NCBI GenBank assembly: GCA_964585305.1
Contig: CAZPDM010000039.1
Location: 1-35,566, forward strand
Origin: CAZPDM01 sp964585305
Lineage (GTDB): Bacteria > Planctomycetota > Uabimicrobiia > Uabimicrobiales > JABWCH01
Reading direction: 5' to 3'
DNA: 35,566 nucleotides
Shown here: piece after piece, positions 15,676-24,035 of the stretch
Numbering within the stretch: position 1 is the stretch's first letter
Layout of the letters: each line of letters opens with the position of its first letter
Program-made: the position numbers and the translations under genes
The notes under the pieces: generated by a model
Seen by the model: the letters and a program-made list of their open reading frames with translations, nothing else
Databases searched by the model: none
Told to the model about the DNA's origin: nothing

Positions 15676-16548
15676 ATGCTTGATTTATCTTTTCTTTATG
15701 ATACAATTGCTAAAATTGTTCCTTTAGAATGCTTACAACCTAGATTTATGCAACAGGCTTTATTAGGACTACTATTATTAGCACCTATGTGCGCAGCAAT
15801 GGGTGTACAAGTTATCAATTTCAGGATGGCTTTTTTTTCTGATGCGATCAGCCATTCTGCTTTAAGCGGTATTGCATTAGGATTGCTTTTAAATTTTGAT
15901 GTTAGAATATCAATGCTCACTTTTGGTGTTTTAGTTGGCCTTTCTATTATGAAATTAGGACATTCTTCTGCATTATCTTCAGATACCATCATTGGTGTAT
16001 TTTTTGCAACAGCTATTGCTTTTGGATTAGCAGTTGTAAGTAGTGATATAAACGCAGCAAGAAATCTTCAAAGTTATTTATATGGAGATATTTTAACCAT
16101 TGGAGATGAAGAAATCTGGTGGATGATTGCCCTTTTTATAATATTATCGGTATTCCAAATATTTTGTTTCAATCGTTTAATATATATTGGTCTTAATCCT
16201 TCCTTAGCAATGGCTCATAATGTTCCCGTTCATCGTTACCAATATTTTTTTTCGATTTTACTTTCTTTAGTAGTAATTTTTTCAGTATGGGCAGTAGGAG
16301 TTTTATTAGTAACTGCGATGTTAATTATTCCAGCAGCTTGTGGGCGCAATTTAGCCAAGTCTTCTCGAAGTATGTTTTGGCTAGCACAAATTGTCAGCAT
16401 AATAGGATGTATTTCTGGATTGATTATATCTGGACAACCTTGGGCAAATATGGCAACAGGGGCAACAATTATTCTAAGTCTTTCTGCTTTATTTGGGATT
16501 ACTTTAATTTATAATATAATTGCAAAAAAGATTCAAAATCATAGCTAA
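15676..16548 (+). CDS. ABC-3 family metal (Zn/Mn/Fe) transporter permease
   Basis: The 290-residue protein has about eight membrane helices and belongs to the ZnuB/MntB/TroC family of inner-membrane permeases for divalent metals. The early segment FMQQALLGLLLLAPMCAAMG then NFRMAFFSDAISHSALSGIALG is the family signature. The segment LSSDTIIGVFFATAIAFGLAVVS and the later WAVGVLLVTAMLIIPAACGR are also typical. A Shine-Dalgarno AAAAAGGA lies six bases before the ATG. No ATPase or solute-binding gene is adjacent, so the partners must be encoded elsewhere. A clean 10-bp inverted repeat upstream may be its operator. It is followed 14 bases later by lpd. The metal cannot be told from the sequence. 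Confidence 0.92.
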   Translation: MLDLSFLYDTIAKIVPLECLQPRFMQQALLGLLLLAPMCAAMGVQVINFRMAFFSDAISHSALSGIALGLLLNFDVRISMLTFGVLVGLSIMKLGHSSALSSDTIIGVFFATAIAFGLAVVSSDINAARNLQSYLYGDILTIGDEEIWWMIALFIILSVFQIFCFNRLIYIGLNPSLAMAHNVPVHRYQYFFSILLSLVVIFSVWAVGVLLVTAMLIIPAACGRNLAKSSRSMFWLAQIVSIIGCISGLIISGQPWANMATGATIILSLSALFGITLIYNIIAKKIQNHS

Positions 16549-16562
16549 AAAGGAGTATATTT

Positions 16563-17954
16563 ATGTTCGATTATGATCTCATAGTGTTAGGCGCAGGTCC
16601 TGGCGGTTATGTTGGAGCAATTCGAGCTTCGCAATTAGGATTAAAAACAGCTATTGTTGAAAAAGATAAATTAGGTGGAGTCTGTTTAAACGTCGGATGT
16701 ATTCCTTCTAAAGCTCTTATTCATTTAGCAGATAGTTATTCCAGTCTTCAAGATTGGGAAAAAATGGGACTAGCAATTGATCGTAGTAAATTTGATTACA
16801 GCAAAGTATTTAAAAAATCTCGCGATGCCGCAGAAAGATTATCTAAAGGAGTAAAATTCTTATTAGAAAAAAATAAAGTTACCATCATTTCTGATGAAGG
16901 GAAAATTTCTGGCCCAAATACAATCTCTTTAGCAAGTGGAAAACAAATTACAGGAAAAAATATTTTAATTGCTACTGGCTCCAGACCGCGTGAATTAGCA
17001 GGATTTAGCTATAATGAAGAAAATATTCTTTCCTCTACAGGAACTTTAATGTTACAAACATTGCCTAAAAGCCTTCTCATCATCGGCGCAGGTGCAATTG
17101 GCATCGAATTCGCTCATATTATGAGCAGCTTTGGCGTAGATGTAACATTGATCGAAGCCTTGGATCAAATCCTACCATTAGAAGATTCTGAAACCGTAGA
17201 AGTTTTAACTAGGATGTTTAAACGTCGCAAAATTAAAATGATGGTATCAACAAAAGCAACAAGTTTTGAAAAACTATCAGATGGAATGCTCCAAGTAAAA
17301 CTTGAAAAAATGGACGGAAGCAATCCTTCAACTATTCAAATAGAAAAAATTTTAGTAGCGGTTGGACGAAGTCCAAATAGCCAAAATATTGGTTTAGAAT
17401 CCGTAGGAATTACTACAGAACGTGGATTTATTCCTGTTGGCGACTATTATTGCACTAAAGTTCCCAGCATTTATGCTGTAGGAGATGTTATTGCTACACC
17501 TCTTTTAGCTCATGTTGCTTCTAAAGAAGCAGAAATAGCTGTAGAATTCATGGCAGGACACCCTAACGCGAAACAAATTGATTTGTCCGCCGTACCTTCT
17601 GCAGTATACTGCGAACCTCAATTAGCCAGCTTTGGACTTTCTGAAAAAAAAGCAACAGAAAAAAAGATTGATTTTGCAAAAGCAATTTTCCCTTATAAAG
17701 GGGTTGGCAAAGCTGTAGCTACAGAATGCAGCGAGGGAATGGTAAAAGTTCTCTACGATCCTAAAACAAAAGAAATACTAGGCTGTCATATTGTAGGAAG
17801 CGAAGCCACTGAATTACTACATGAAGTTTTATTAGCTAAAACAGCCGAACTTTTGCCAACAGATATAGCAACCATGATGCATGCACATCCAACTTTGTCA
17901 GAAGGTATCATGGAAGCAATGCGAGCTGTTGAAGGTTGGGCTATTCACTTTTAA
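16563..17954 (+). CDS. lpdA: dihydrolipoyl dehydrogenase (E3)
   Basis: This 463-residue flavoprotein reoxidises dihydrolipoamide with NAD+ in 2-oxoacid dehydrogenase complexes or the glycine cleavage system. The FAD-binding GxGxxG is at 10-15 (GAGPGG). The redox-active disulfide is C41-LNVG-C46. The NAD-binding motif is GAGAIGIEFA, the second FAD segment is YAVGDV, and the C-terminal active-site His-Glu pair is in HAHPTLSEG (His442, Glu447). Length is normal. AAAAAGGAG precedes the ATG. None of the E1/E2 partner genes are in the window, and the neighbours (a metal permease and MeaB) do not show which complex it serves. Confidence 0.96.
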   Translation: MFDYDLIVLGAGPGGYVGAIRASQLGLKTAIVEKDKLGGVCLNVGCIPSKALIHLADSYSSLQDWEKMGLAIDRSKFDYSKVFKKSRDAAERLSKGVKFLLEKNKVTIISDEGKISGPNTISLASGKQITGKNILIATGSRPRELAGFSYNEENILSSTGTLMLQTLPKSLLIIGAGAIGIEFAHIMSSFGVDVTLIEALDQILPLEDSETVEVLTRMFKRRKIKMMVSTKATSFEKLSDGMLQVKLEKMDGSNPSTIQIEKILVAVGRSPNSQNIGLESVGITTERGFIPVGDYYCTKVPSIYAVGDVIATPLLAHVASKEAEIAVEFMAGHPNAKQIDLSAVPSAVYCEPQLASFGLSEKKATEKKIDFAKAIFPYKGVGKAVATECSEGMVKVLYDPKTKEILGCHIVGSEATELLHEVLLAKTAELLPTDIATMMHAHPTLSEGIMEAMRAVEGWAIHF

Positions 17955-17982
17955 AAAATGCCACTACAAAAAGGAACTTTCT

Positions 17983-19086
17983 ATGCCAAATGAAGAAAAA
18001 CGTCCGGAATGGGTACCGGAAAATGCTGGACAAGAATTTACCACTATAGTCCGGCCTGGCGTAGAGAATTTAGGAACTGCCATTCCACATCGTCCCCAAC
18101 GCCGTGAACTTAGTATTTCAGAATATGTAGAAGGTATTCTCAATCATAATCGTACGATTTTAGCACGTGCGATTACTCTCATAGAAAGTAACCTTCCCAA
18201 ACACTTGGAAATGAGTCAGCAAATACTTACACAAATACTCCCTTTTACAGGGAAATCAATACGCATAGGCATTAGCGGTGTTCCAGGTGCTGGGAAAAGT
18301 ACATTTATTGAAAGTTTAGGTTGTTACCTTACTCAAAATAATCATACTCTAGCTGTGCTAACAATCGATCCAAGCAGTACTATCAGCAAAGGCAGCGTAT
18401 TAGGCGATAAAACAAGAATGGAAAAATTAGTACAACAACAAAATTGTTTTATCCGCCCGTCTCCATCAAGTGGTGCATTAGGAGGTGTAAACAGAAAAAC
18501 ACGCGAAACAATGTTAATCTGTGAAGCAGCCGGCTATGAAATAATTATTGTAGAGACAGTTGGAGTTGGCCAAAGTGAAATTCAAGTTCGTACTATGGTT
18601 GACTTTTTTCTATTACTCAATATTGCTAATGCTGGGGATGAACTTCAGGGAATTAAAAAGGGTATCATGGAAATTGCAGATGCTATTGCTATCAATAAAT
18701 GTGATGGTCAAAATATTTCAGCAAGTATTTTAGCAAAAGCTGAATATTCTCAAGCATTACAATATATTTCTCCTTTTACACCTAATTGGAAACCTAAAGT
18801 TCATTTGTGTTCCTCCTTATTAGGAGAAGGAATACCAGAAATTTGGCAAGAAATACAGTATTTTATAACTGAAATTAAAAAAAATAATTATTTTCAAACT
18901 CGCAGACGCCAACAAATGCAAACTTGGATACACCAATTAGTTGAAGAATATCTTCATAATCTTTTTTATCGAAATCCTAAAATTTTAGAAATTTTGCCTA
19001 AAATTGAACAAGCTGTTTGGGACGGGGTGCTATCCCCTACTAACGCTGCATTACAAATGATAGAAATTTTAGAACAAAAAAAATAA
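17983..19086 (+). CDS. meaB: MeaB/ArgK-type G3E GTPase (methylmalonyl-CoA mutase chaperone)
   Basis: The ATG at 17983 with AAGGAA upstream gives 367 residues; a longer open frame reaches into lpd but lacks a ribosome site. The protein is a G3E-family GTPase that protects and reloads adenosylcobalamin-dependent mutases. Walker A is GVPGAGKS at 99-106. TIDPSS and GSVLGDKTRM follow. Switch II is ETVGVGQSE (191-199). The base-specificity motif reads NKCDG (238-242) where NKADG is more usual. The N-terminal ~45 residues are a poorly conserved extension. No mutase gene is present in the window. It lies 28 bases after lpd in a probable operon with it and the permease. Confidence 0.92.
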   Translation: MPNEEKRPEWVPENAGQEFTTIVRPGVENLGTAIPHRPQRRELSISEYVEGILNHNRTILARAITLIESNLPKHLEMSQQILTQILPFTGKSIRIGISGVPGAGKSTFIESLGCYLTQNNHTLAVLTIDPSSTISKGSVLGDKTRMEKLVQQQNCFIRPSPSSGALGGVNRKTRETMLICEAAGYEIIIVETVGVGQSEIQVRTMVDFFLLLNIANAGDELQGIKKGIMEIADAIAINKCDGQNISASILAKAEYSQALQYISPFTPNWKPKVHLCSSLLGEGIPEIWQEIQYFITEIKKNNYFQTRRRQQMQTWIHQLVEEYLHNLFYRNPKILEILPKIEQAVWDGVLSPTNAALQMIEILEQKK

Positions 19087-19155
19087 AGCAAGTTAAAATT
19101 ATTTGCAAAACAAAAAAATAAAGATATAATAAATCTCTTAAGAAAAGTGCGAAAG

Positions 19156-19190
19156 ATCGCTATCCATTTAAGAGTTAATTGGATAGCGAT
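19156..19190 (+). terminator. hairpin between meaB and cheA
   Basis: ATCGCTATCCA (19156-19166) pairs with TGGATAGCGAT (19180-19190), a perfect 11-bp stem with a 13-base loop. No long T run follows (TAAAGTATT), so termination may be partial. The right arm overlaps the candidate -35 box of the next promoter. Confidence 0.6.
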
Positions 19191-19208
19191 TAAAGTATTC
19201 CTTATAAT
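19179..19208 (+). promoter_or_regulatory. possible promoter for the cheA cluster
   Basis: A perfect TATAAT lies at 19203-19208, 18 bases after a weak TTGGAT (19179-19184). It precedes the cheA ATG by 43 bases. The -35 box is poor, so the call rests mostly on the -10 box and position. Confidence 0.35.
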
Positions 19209-19251
19209 ATAACCCATCAAGGTCAAAAATTATTTACGGAACAAAAAAAAC

Positions 19252-22149
19252 ATGGATGCCGAAGACCTTCAGGAAATCATTGCTGCATTTGTTGAAGAAT
19301 CTAGCGAATCGCTAGATCGTTTAGATCAAGATTTGGTTTCCTTAGAAGAAAATGCAAAAGATACGGATCGAATCAATCGTATTTTTCGTAATTTCCATAC
19401 AATCAAAGGAAACGCAAATTTCTTAAACAGCGAGCCAATTTTTGCACAAATGGCAAAAGTTGCTCATGCGGCTGAAGATGTCATGGGCGAAATTCGGGCT
19501 GGAAAAATCGGGGTTTCGCATGATTTGATGGATGCGGTCTTGGCAGCACTAGATACCATCAAAAAACTTTTTGCTCAAGTACAAGCTGGTGAAAAAGAAC
19601 CAGAAGATTATACTCCTTTAGTACAAAAATTGCGTAGTTTAACTACAAAAGCCATTGCTGCCACGTCCCCAACTCCAGCAATACAAACGCCAGCACAACA
19701 ACCGGCCATTTCAATACCTGCTGCTGCCACACAAACACAACAACCGCCAATTCCACATCCAACTCCTGCACAAACACCAATAACACCAATTTCTATACAA
19801 CCTCCCACTACATCACAGCCTTCTACTACCACACCACAACCTTCTTCAAAAACGACTATCTCTCCTCCATCACCACCAGTAGTCGTGCAAAGCTCTCAAA
19901 TATCTGCTCCTTCAATTATCTCTCCTCCATCACCACCAGTAGCCGTGCAAAGCTCTCAAATATCTACTCCTTCAATACCTGCATCCAAAACAGAACAACC
20001 TTCTTCCCAGCCCTCCAGTTCTCCCACTCCATCTAATCAAGCACCTGCTAATGATTATGAGGATCTAACCCAAGATTTTATTCAAGAATCAAAAGAACTT
20101 ATTGAGCGAGCGGATCAAGATTTAGTAAAACTAGAAAAAAATCCTCAAGATCAAAAACTACTTGAACAAATTTTCCGTACCATGCACACAATAAAAGGTA
20201 CAACAGCATTTTTAGGTTATCATAAAATATCCGAACTCACACATGCTGCTGAAGATGTAATGAAAGATGTAAGTAAAGGAAATATGCCTTTAGATGCGCG
20301 AGTTATGGATGGAATCTTAGCAGTAATCGATTTTTTAAAGAATTTCTTTAAACGTTTAGAAACTGGTGATAAAGACGAAGGAAATATACAACCAATTTTA
20401 CAAAAATTACAAAATCGTAATATCAAATCTTCTGAGACGCCTCAAGTTGTTGAGAAATCCGCACCTCCAACTACTAAAGAACCTGTTGAAGAGGCACGCA
20501 AAAATGTCCCAGCAGTATCTACTACAGAGCAAACAATTCGTGTAGAAACAACACGACTTGATAAACTCATGAATTTAGTTGGAGAATTGGTATTAGGCCG
20601 TAATCGTCTTGTTCAAGTATTAAGAGAAATGAGTGATAAAATTGGAGACGATCGTGTCATCCAAGATATGAGTTCTGCTGTAGATTTTTTAGATTTTGTA
20701 ACTTCAGACTTGCAACGTGCTGTACTCAAAACACGTATGCAGCCAATCAGCAAAATATTTAACCGTTTTAGCCGTACAGTTCGAGATCTTGCTAAAGAAC
20801 TAGGGAAAGAAGTAAAATTAATTATTGAAGGGGCCGAAACTGAACTGGATAAGTCTGTTATTGATGAATTAAGCGATCCCTTAACACATCTCTTACGAAA
20901 TTCTGTAGATCATGGTGTAGAAATGCCAGAAGTAAGACATAAGGCAGGAAAAAATCCTATTGGAACTGTTGTTTTATCAGCAACGCACGAAGGCAATCAT
21001 ATTTTGATTAGCTTAAAAGACGACGGCAAAGGCATTGATCACGAAATAATAAAAAATAAAGCGATAAAAAATAACATAATCTCTCCAGCAGAAGCACAAA
21101 GAATGTCTCGTAAAGATATTCTTGATTTAATTTATCGCCCAGGTTTTTCTACAGCAGAAAAAGTAACAAACGTATCTGGTCGTGGTGTTGGGATGGATGT
21201 TGTTAAAACGAGTATAGAAAAACTTAATGGAAGCGTTGAAATTTCAACAGAGATTGGAAAAGGTTCTACTTTTACAATTCGACTTCCCTTAACATTAGCT
21301 ATTATACAAGCACTTCAAATTCAAGTTGGCAATGAAATTTTTGCAATGCCACTAACTTCTGTTATAGAAACATTAAGACTTCATCCAACTCAATTACAAA
21401 CTGTATCAGGACGAGAAGTAATTCGTTTTCGCAATACTATTATTCCACTCATTCGACTATACGAAATATTTAATATTCCCAAAGAAAACCAAAATGTTAT
21501 TGATAAACTTTATATTGTTGTTGCGGGAATGGCTGATAAAAAAATTGGTTTAGTTGTAGATAAGATTGTTGGCCAAGAAGAAGTAGTTGTAAAGTCTATG
21601 GGAAAATTGTTAGAAAATACTCCAGGGATTTCAGGAGCTTGTATTGGTGGAGATGGAAAAATTACTTTGATATTAGATTTATCTGGATTATTAAAGTTAA
21701 TCCCTCAAAATAGTATTAGTGGAATAATACAACAATCTACGCAACAAATAAAACAAGAAGATTTATCAACAAAAGATCGTTATGCCCCAACTTCAATTTT
21801 GCTAGTTGAAGACTCTCGCAGTGAGCGGAAAAGAGCCCGTATGACTTTAGAAGCAAAAGGCTATCGGGTTATTGAAGCAACTGATGGGAGAGAAGCTTTA
21901 ACTCGTCTTATGGATTATCAAGTAGATATGGTCATTACAGATATTGAAATGCCAGAACTAGATGGCTACCGTCTTACTGCTAAAATTCGAGAGAATAGAA
22001 AATTTAAGAATTTGCCAGTAATTGCGATTAGCTCTCATAAAGAAATGATTGACCGTATCAAAGGTATGGAAGCAGGAATCAATGCCTATCTTCCTAAACC
22101 ATTCGATGAAGATGAATTGTTTAGTGCTATAAAAAGTTTGCTGTCCTAA
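19252..22149 (+). CDS. cheA: CheA-type histidine kinase with two Hpt domains and a C-terminal receiver
   Basis: The 965-residue product is a chemosensory hybrid kinase. Hpt1 carries His49 (FHTIKGNANF) and Hpt2 carries His312 (MHTIKGTTAF). They are joined by a Pro/Gln/Thr/Ser-rich linker (about 136-268). The dimerisation segment TTRLDKLMNLVGELV starts near 433. The ATPase has its N box at LLRNSVDHG (547-555), G1 at DDGKGI (590-595) and G2 at GRGVGMDV (643-650). The CheW-like domain covers about 680-820. A REC domain has Asp854, phospho-acceptor Asp897 and Lys949. All catalytic residues are present. Neither Hpt is obviously degraded. The start has only a weak ribosome site. It heads a tight gene run with receptors and cheW, and the receiver could act as an internal phosphate sink. 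Confidence 0.95.
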   Translation: MDAEDLQEIIAAFVEESSESLDRLDQDLVSLEENAKDTDRINRIFRNFHTIKGNANFLNSEPIFAQMAKVAHAAEDVMGEIRAGKIGVSHDLMDAVLAALDTIKKLFAQVQAGEKEPEDYTPLVQKLRSLTTKAIAATSPTPAIQTPAQQPAISIPAAATQTQQPPIPHPTPAQTPITPISIQPPTTSQPSTTTPQPSSKTTISPPSPPVVVQSSQISAPSIISPPSPPVAVQSSQISTPSIPASKTEQPSSQPSSSPTPSNQAPANDYEDLTQDFIQESKELIERADQDLVKLEKNPQDQKLLEQIFRTMHTIKGTTAFLGYHKISELTHAAEDVMKDVSKGNMPLDARVMDGILAVIDFLKNFFKRLETGDKDEGNIQPILQKLQNRNIKSSETPQVVEKSAPPTTKEPVEEARKNVPAVSTTEQTIRVETTRLDKLMNLVGELVLGRNRLVQVLREMSDKIGDDRVIQDMSSAVDFLDFVTSDLQRAVLKTRMQPISKIFNRFSRTVRDLAKELGKEVKLIIEGAETELDKSVIDELSDPLTHLLRNSVDHGVEMPEVRHKAGKNPIGTVVLSATHEGNHILISLKDDGKGIDHEIIKNKAIKNNIISPAEAQRMSRKDILDLIYRPGFSTAEKVTNVSGRGVGMDVVKTSIEKLNGSVEISTEIGKGSTFTIRLPLTLAIIQALQIQVGNEIFAMPLTSVIETLRLHPTQLQTVSGREVIRFRNTIIPLIRLYEIFNIPKENQNVIDKLYIVVAGMADKKIGLVVDKIVGQEEVVVKSMGKLLENTPGISGACIGGDGKITLILDLSGLLKLIPQNSISGIIQQSTQQIKQEDLSTKDRYAPTSILLVEDSRSERKRARMTLEAKGYRVIEATDGREALTRLMDYQVDMVITDIEMPELDGYRLTAKIRENRKFKNLPVIAISSHKEMIDRIKGMEAGINAYLPKPFDEDELFSAIKSLLS
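19857..19976 (+). repeat. 60-bp tandem duplication in the cheA linker
   Basis: Two adjacent 60-bp units (19857-19916 and 19917-19976) differ at two positions only, near 19883 and 19906. They encode two copies of a Ser/Pro-rich 20-residue unit in the disordered linker between the two Hpt domains. This is a recent in-frame duplication. Confidence 0.95.
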
Positions 22150-22159
22150 AGGAACATCT

Positions 22160-23497
22160 ATGAGAATTACCTTTGGAATGAAAATAAGCAGTTCCTGCCT
22201 GGTAGCGGCTGTCATCGCTTTTATGCTCAGCAATTGGCTAGGCAGTTATCAAATTGATGCAAGTTTGATCTTTGTGGTAGTTGGTTTGGTAGGCTTAGGA
22301 ATAGGACTTTTAGTAAGCTGGCATTTTCAAGCCAATTTAAATAAATTTGGTCAAATTTTAGATGGTTTAGCCAAAAGCCGCCTCAACGGAGATGAAAATT
22401 ATATTTTTACTCAAGATGAATTTGGCCAATTTCTCCATCAAATAGTAGATTGGAATCGCCAACAAAAATCAACAATTTCTCGCGTTCATACAACTTCGGA
22501 AAATCTTACTCATCTCATTCAAAAAATCTTTTTGAGAATTGTAGAGACTTTCAAAAATTTGGAATCTCAAAATACAAGCCTTCAACGAGCTGTTAATAAA
22601 ATTGTTGAGATGAATACCATTTTATTAAATCTACAAGAAAAGGCAAAAGATTTAACTGATTCCGTTACCAATACAACAAATGATGTGAATGTTCTTAGCT
22701 CGAATATTTCAGAAGAATCTAGTAAAGTTGATTCTGCCACTAATATTTCACAAGAAGCTGTTAATGCAGCTCGAGAAGGAACTGGCGTTATCAGAGAGAT
22801 GGAAGAAGGCATGACTAAAATAGCAGATCATGTAAAAAGTGCCAGCCAAACCATTGATAAACTAGGAAAAAGCTCTGATGAAATTGAAGAAATTATTAGT
22901 GTTATTGATGACATTGCAGATCAAACCAACCTATTAGCTCTCAACGCAGCTATCGAAGCTGCACGCGCAGGAGAACAAGGACGTGGGTTTGCAGTAGTTG
23001 CAGAATCTGTACGCAATCTTGCAGAAAAGACACAAAAGGCTACGAAAGAAATTGTTGTTATGATCAAAAACTTACAAGATGAGACTTCTGGTGCTGTTCA
23101 TTCCATGGAAGGCGGAACTAAAGAAGTCGAAACAGGTGTAGGTATGGCAGCTAAAGCAGGCCAAACACTTGAACGTATTGTAGGATCTATTGAAAAGGTA
23201 AACGATTTAGTTACAGAAATTCGTGAACACGCAACTGAACAAACCCAAATTAAACATAAAATTGCTACAATGTCCGCAGGAATAGATCGCATAACCCAAT
23301 CTCTTTTCAGTAGTATGGCAACTCATAAACAAAGTGCGTTTGAACTCAAACAAGAAATCGAAAATCTTGAACAGTTGTCCAATAAAATACAGCAAGTACT
23401 TGCAGAAATTCGTCGAGATACGGAAGAAGTATCAAATTATAGTGTTCAGCTTAAAAGCTGGGGAATTATACAAGACAAGTCAAAAAATTCTGCCTAA
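22160..23497 (+). CDS. methyl-accepting chemotaxis-type receptor lacking a periplasmic sensor domain
   Basis: This is a 445-residue receptor. Two membrane helices (about 10-28 and 34-56) are separated by only about six residues, so no periplasmic ligand-binding domain exists. A long cytoplasmic coiled coil follows. The signalling tip is conserved (IADQTNLLALNAAIEAARAG, then QGRGFAVVAESVRNLAEKT), which is where CheA and CheW bind. Input must come from the membrane, the cytoplasm or partner receptors. It starts 10 bases after cheA with AAAGGAA at the junction and precedes cheW. No CheR/CheB genes lie nearby to methylate it. Confidence 0.93.
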   Translation: MRITFGMKISSSCLVAAVIAFMLSNWLGSYQIDASLIFVVVGLVGLGIGLLVSWHFQANLNKFGQILDGLAKSRLNGDENYIFTQDEFGQFLHQIVDWNRQQKSTISRVHTTSENLTHLIQKIFLRIVETFKNLESQNTSLQRAVNKIVEMNTILLNLQEKAKDLTDSVTNTTNDVNVLSSNISEESSKVDSATNISQEAVNAAREGTGVIREMEEGMTKIADHVKSASQTIDKLGKSSDEIEEIISVIDDIADQTNLLALNAAIEAARAGEQGRGFAVVAESVRNLAEKTQKATKEIVVMIKNLQDETSGAVHSMEGGTKEVETGVGMAAKAGQTLERIVGSIEKVNDLVTEIREHATEQTQIKHKIATMSAGIDRITQSLFSSMATHKQSAFELKQEIENLEQLSNKIQQVLAEIRRDTEEVSNYSVQLKSWGIIQDKSKNSA

Positions 23498-23523
23498 TAA
23501 TTTCTTCGCGATAGGAAAAAGTT

Positions 23524-23988
23524 ATGCAAAAAATTGAAGAAGAAACTTTTTTACAGATGGTAACATTCCATCTTGGCGAAGAAGAATTTGCATTTAGTAT
23601 TGCCCACGTAAAAGAAATTGTTCGCATGTCTCCTGTTACAAGAGTTCCCAAATCTCCGGATTTTATTGAAGGAGTAATTAACTTACGTGGCAATGTTATT
23701 CCAGTAGTTGACCTGAGAAAACGCTTCCGTTTGCCCACAGTAAATAATCGAAAAACTCGAATTATCATTGTTGAAATCACAGGTGTAAGCCTTGGTGTAA
23801 TTGTTGATCAAGTGTTAGAAACACGACAGATCCCGCGTTCTATTGTTGATCCAGCGTCTTCTGTCATCAGTGGAATAGAAAGCGAATATATCTTGGGAGT
23901 GGCAAAACTGGAAGATCGTTTGATTAGTTTACTGCATATTGATAAAATTTTTAATTTGCAGGATATTATTCAAAAAACGACATACTAA
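23524..23988 (+). CDS. cheW: CheW-type coupling protein
   Basis: The 154-residue single-domain protein links CheA to receptors at the cytoplasmic tip of the array. Family marks are FHLGEEEFAFSIAHVKEIVR at the start, the VPKSPDFIEGVINLRGNVIPVVDLRKRF core (the invariant Arg of NLRG is present), and GVIVDQVLETRQI followed by the YILGVAKLEDRLISLLHIDKI ending. Its length is typical. An AGGAAAAAG ribosome site precedes the ATG. It sits between the two receptor genes. Confidence 0.97.
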   Translation: MQKIEEETFLQMVTFHLGEEEFAFSIAHVKEIVRMSPVTRVPKSPDFIEGVINLRGNVIPVVDLRKRFRLPTVNNRKTRIIIVEITGVSLGVIVDQVLETRQIPRSIVDPASSVISGIESEYILGVAKLEDRLISLLHIDKIFNLQDIIQKTTY

Positions 23989-23994
23989 AAATCC

Positions 23995-24014
23995 CCTGGC
24001 TATCTTTAGCCAGG
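23995..24014 (+). terminator. intercistronic hairpin after cheW
   Basis: CCTGGCTA (23995-24002) and TAGCCAGG (24007-24014) form a GC-rich 8-bp stem with a four-base loop. No T run follows, so it may attenuate or stabilise the transcript rather than end it before the second receptor gene. Confidence 0.45.
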
Positions 24015-24035
24015 TAGCTTGTAAGGAAATTTTTC

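Noticed and set aside
17881..17982. N-terminal extension of MeaB overlapping lpd
   Set aside because: The extension is lpd sequence read in another frame; AAGGAA before the ATG at 17983 fixes the start.
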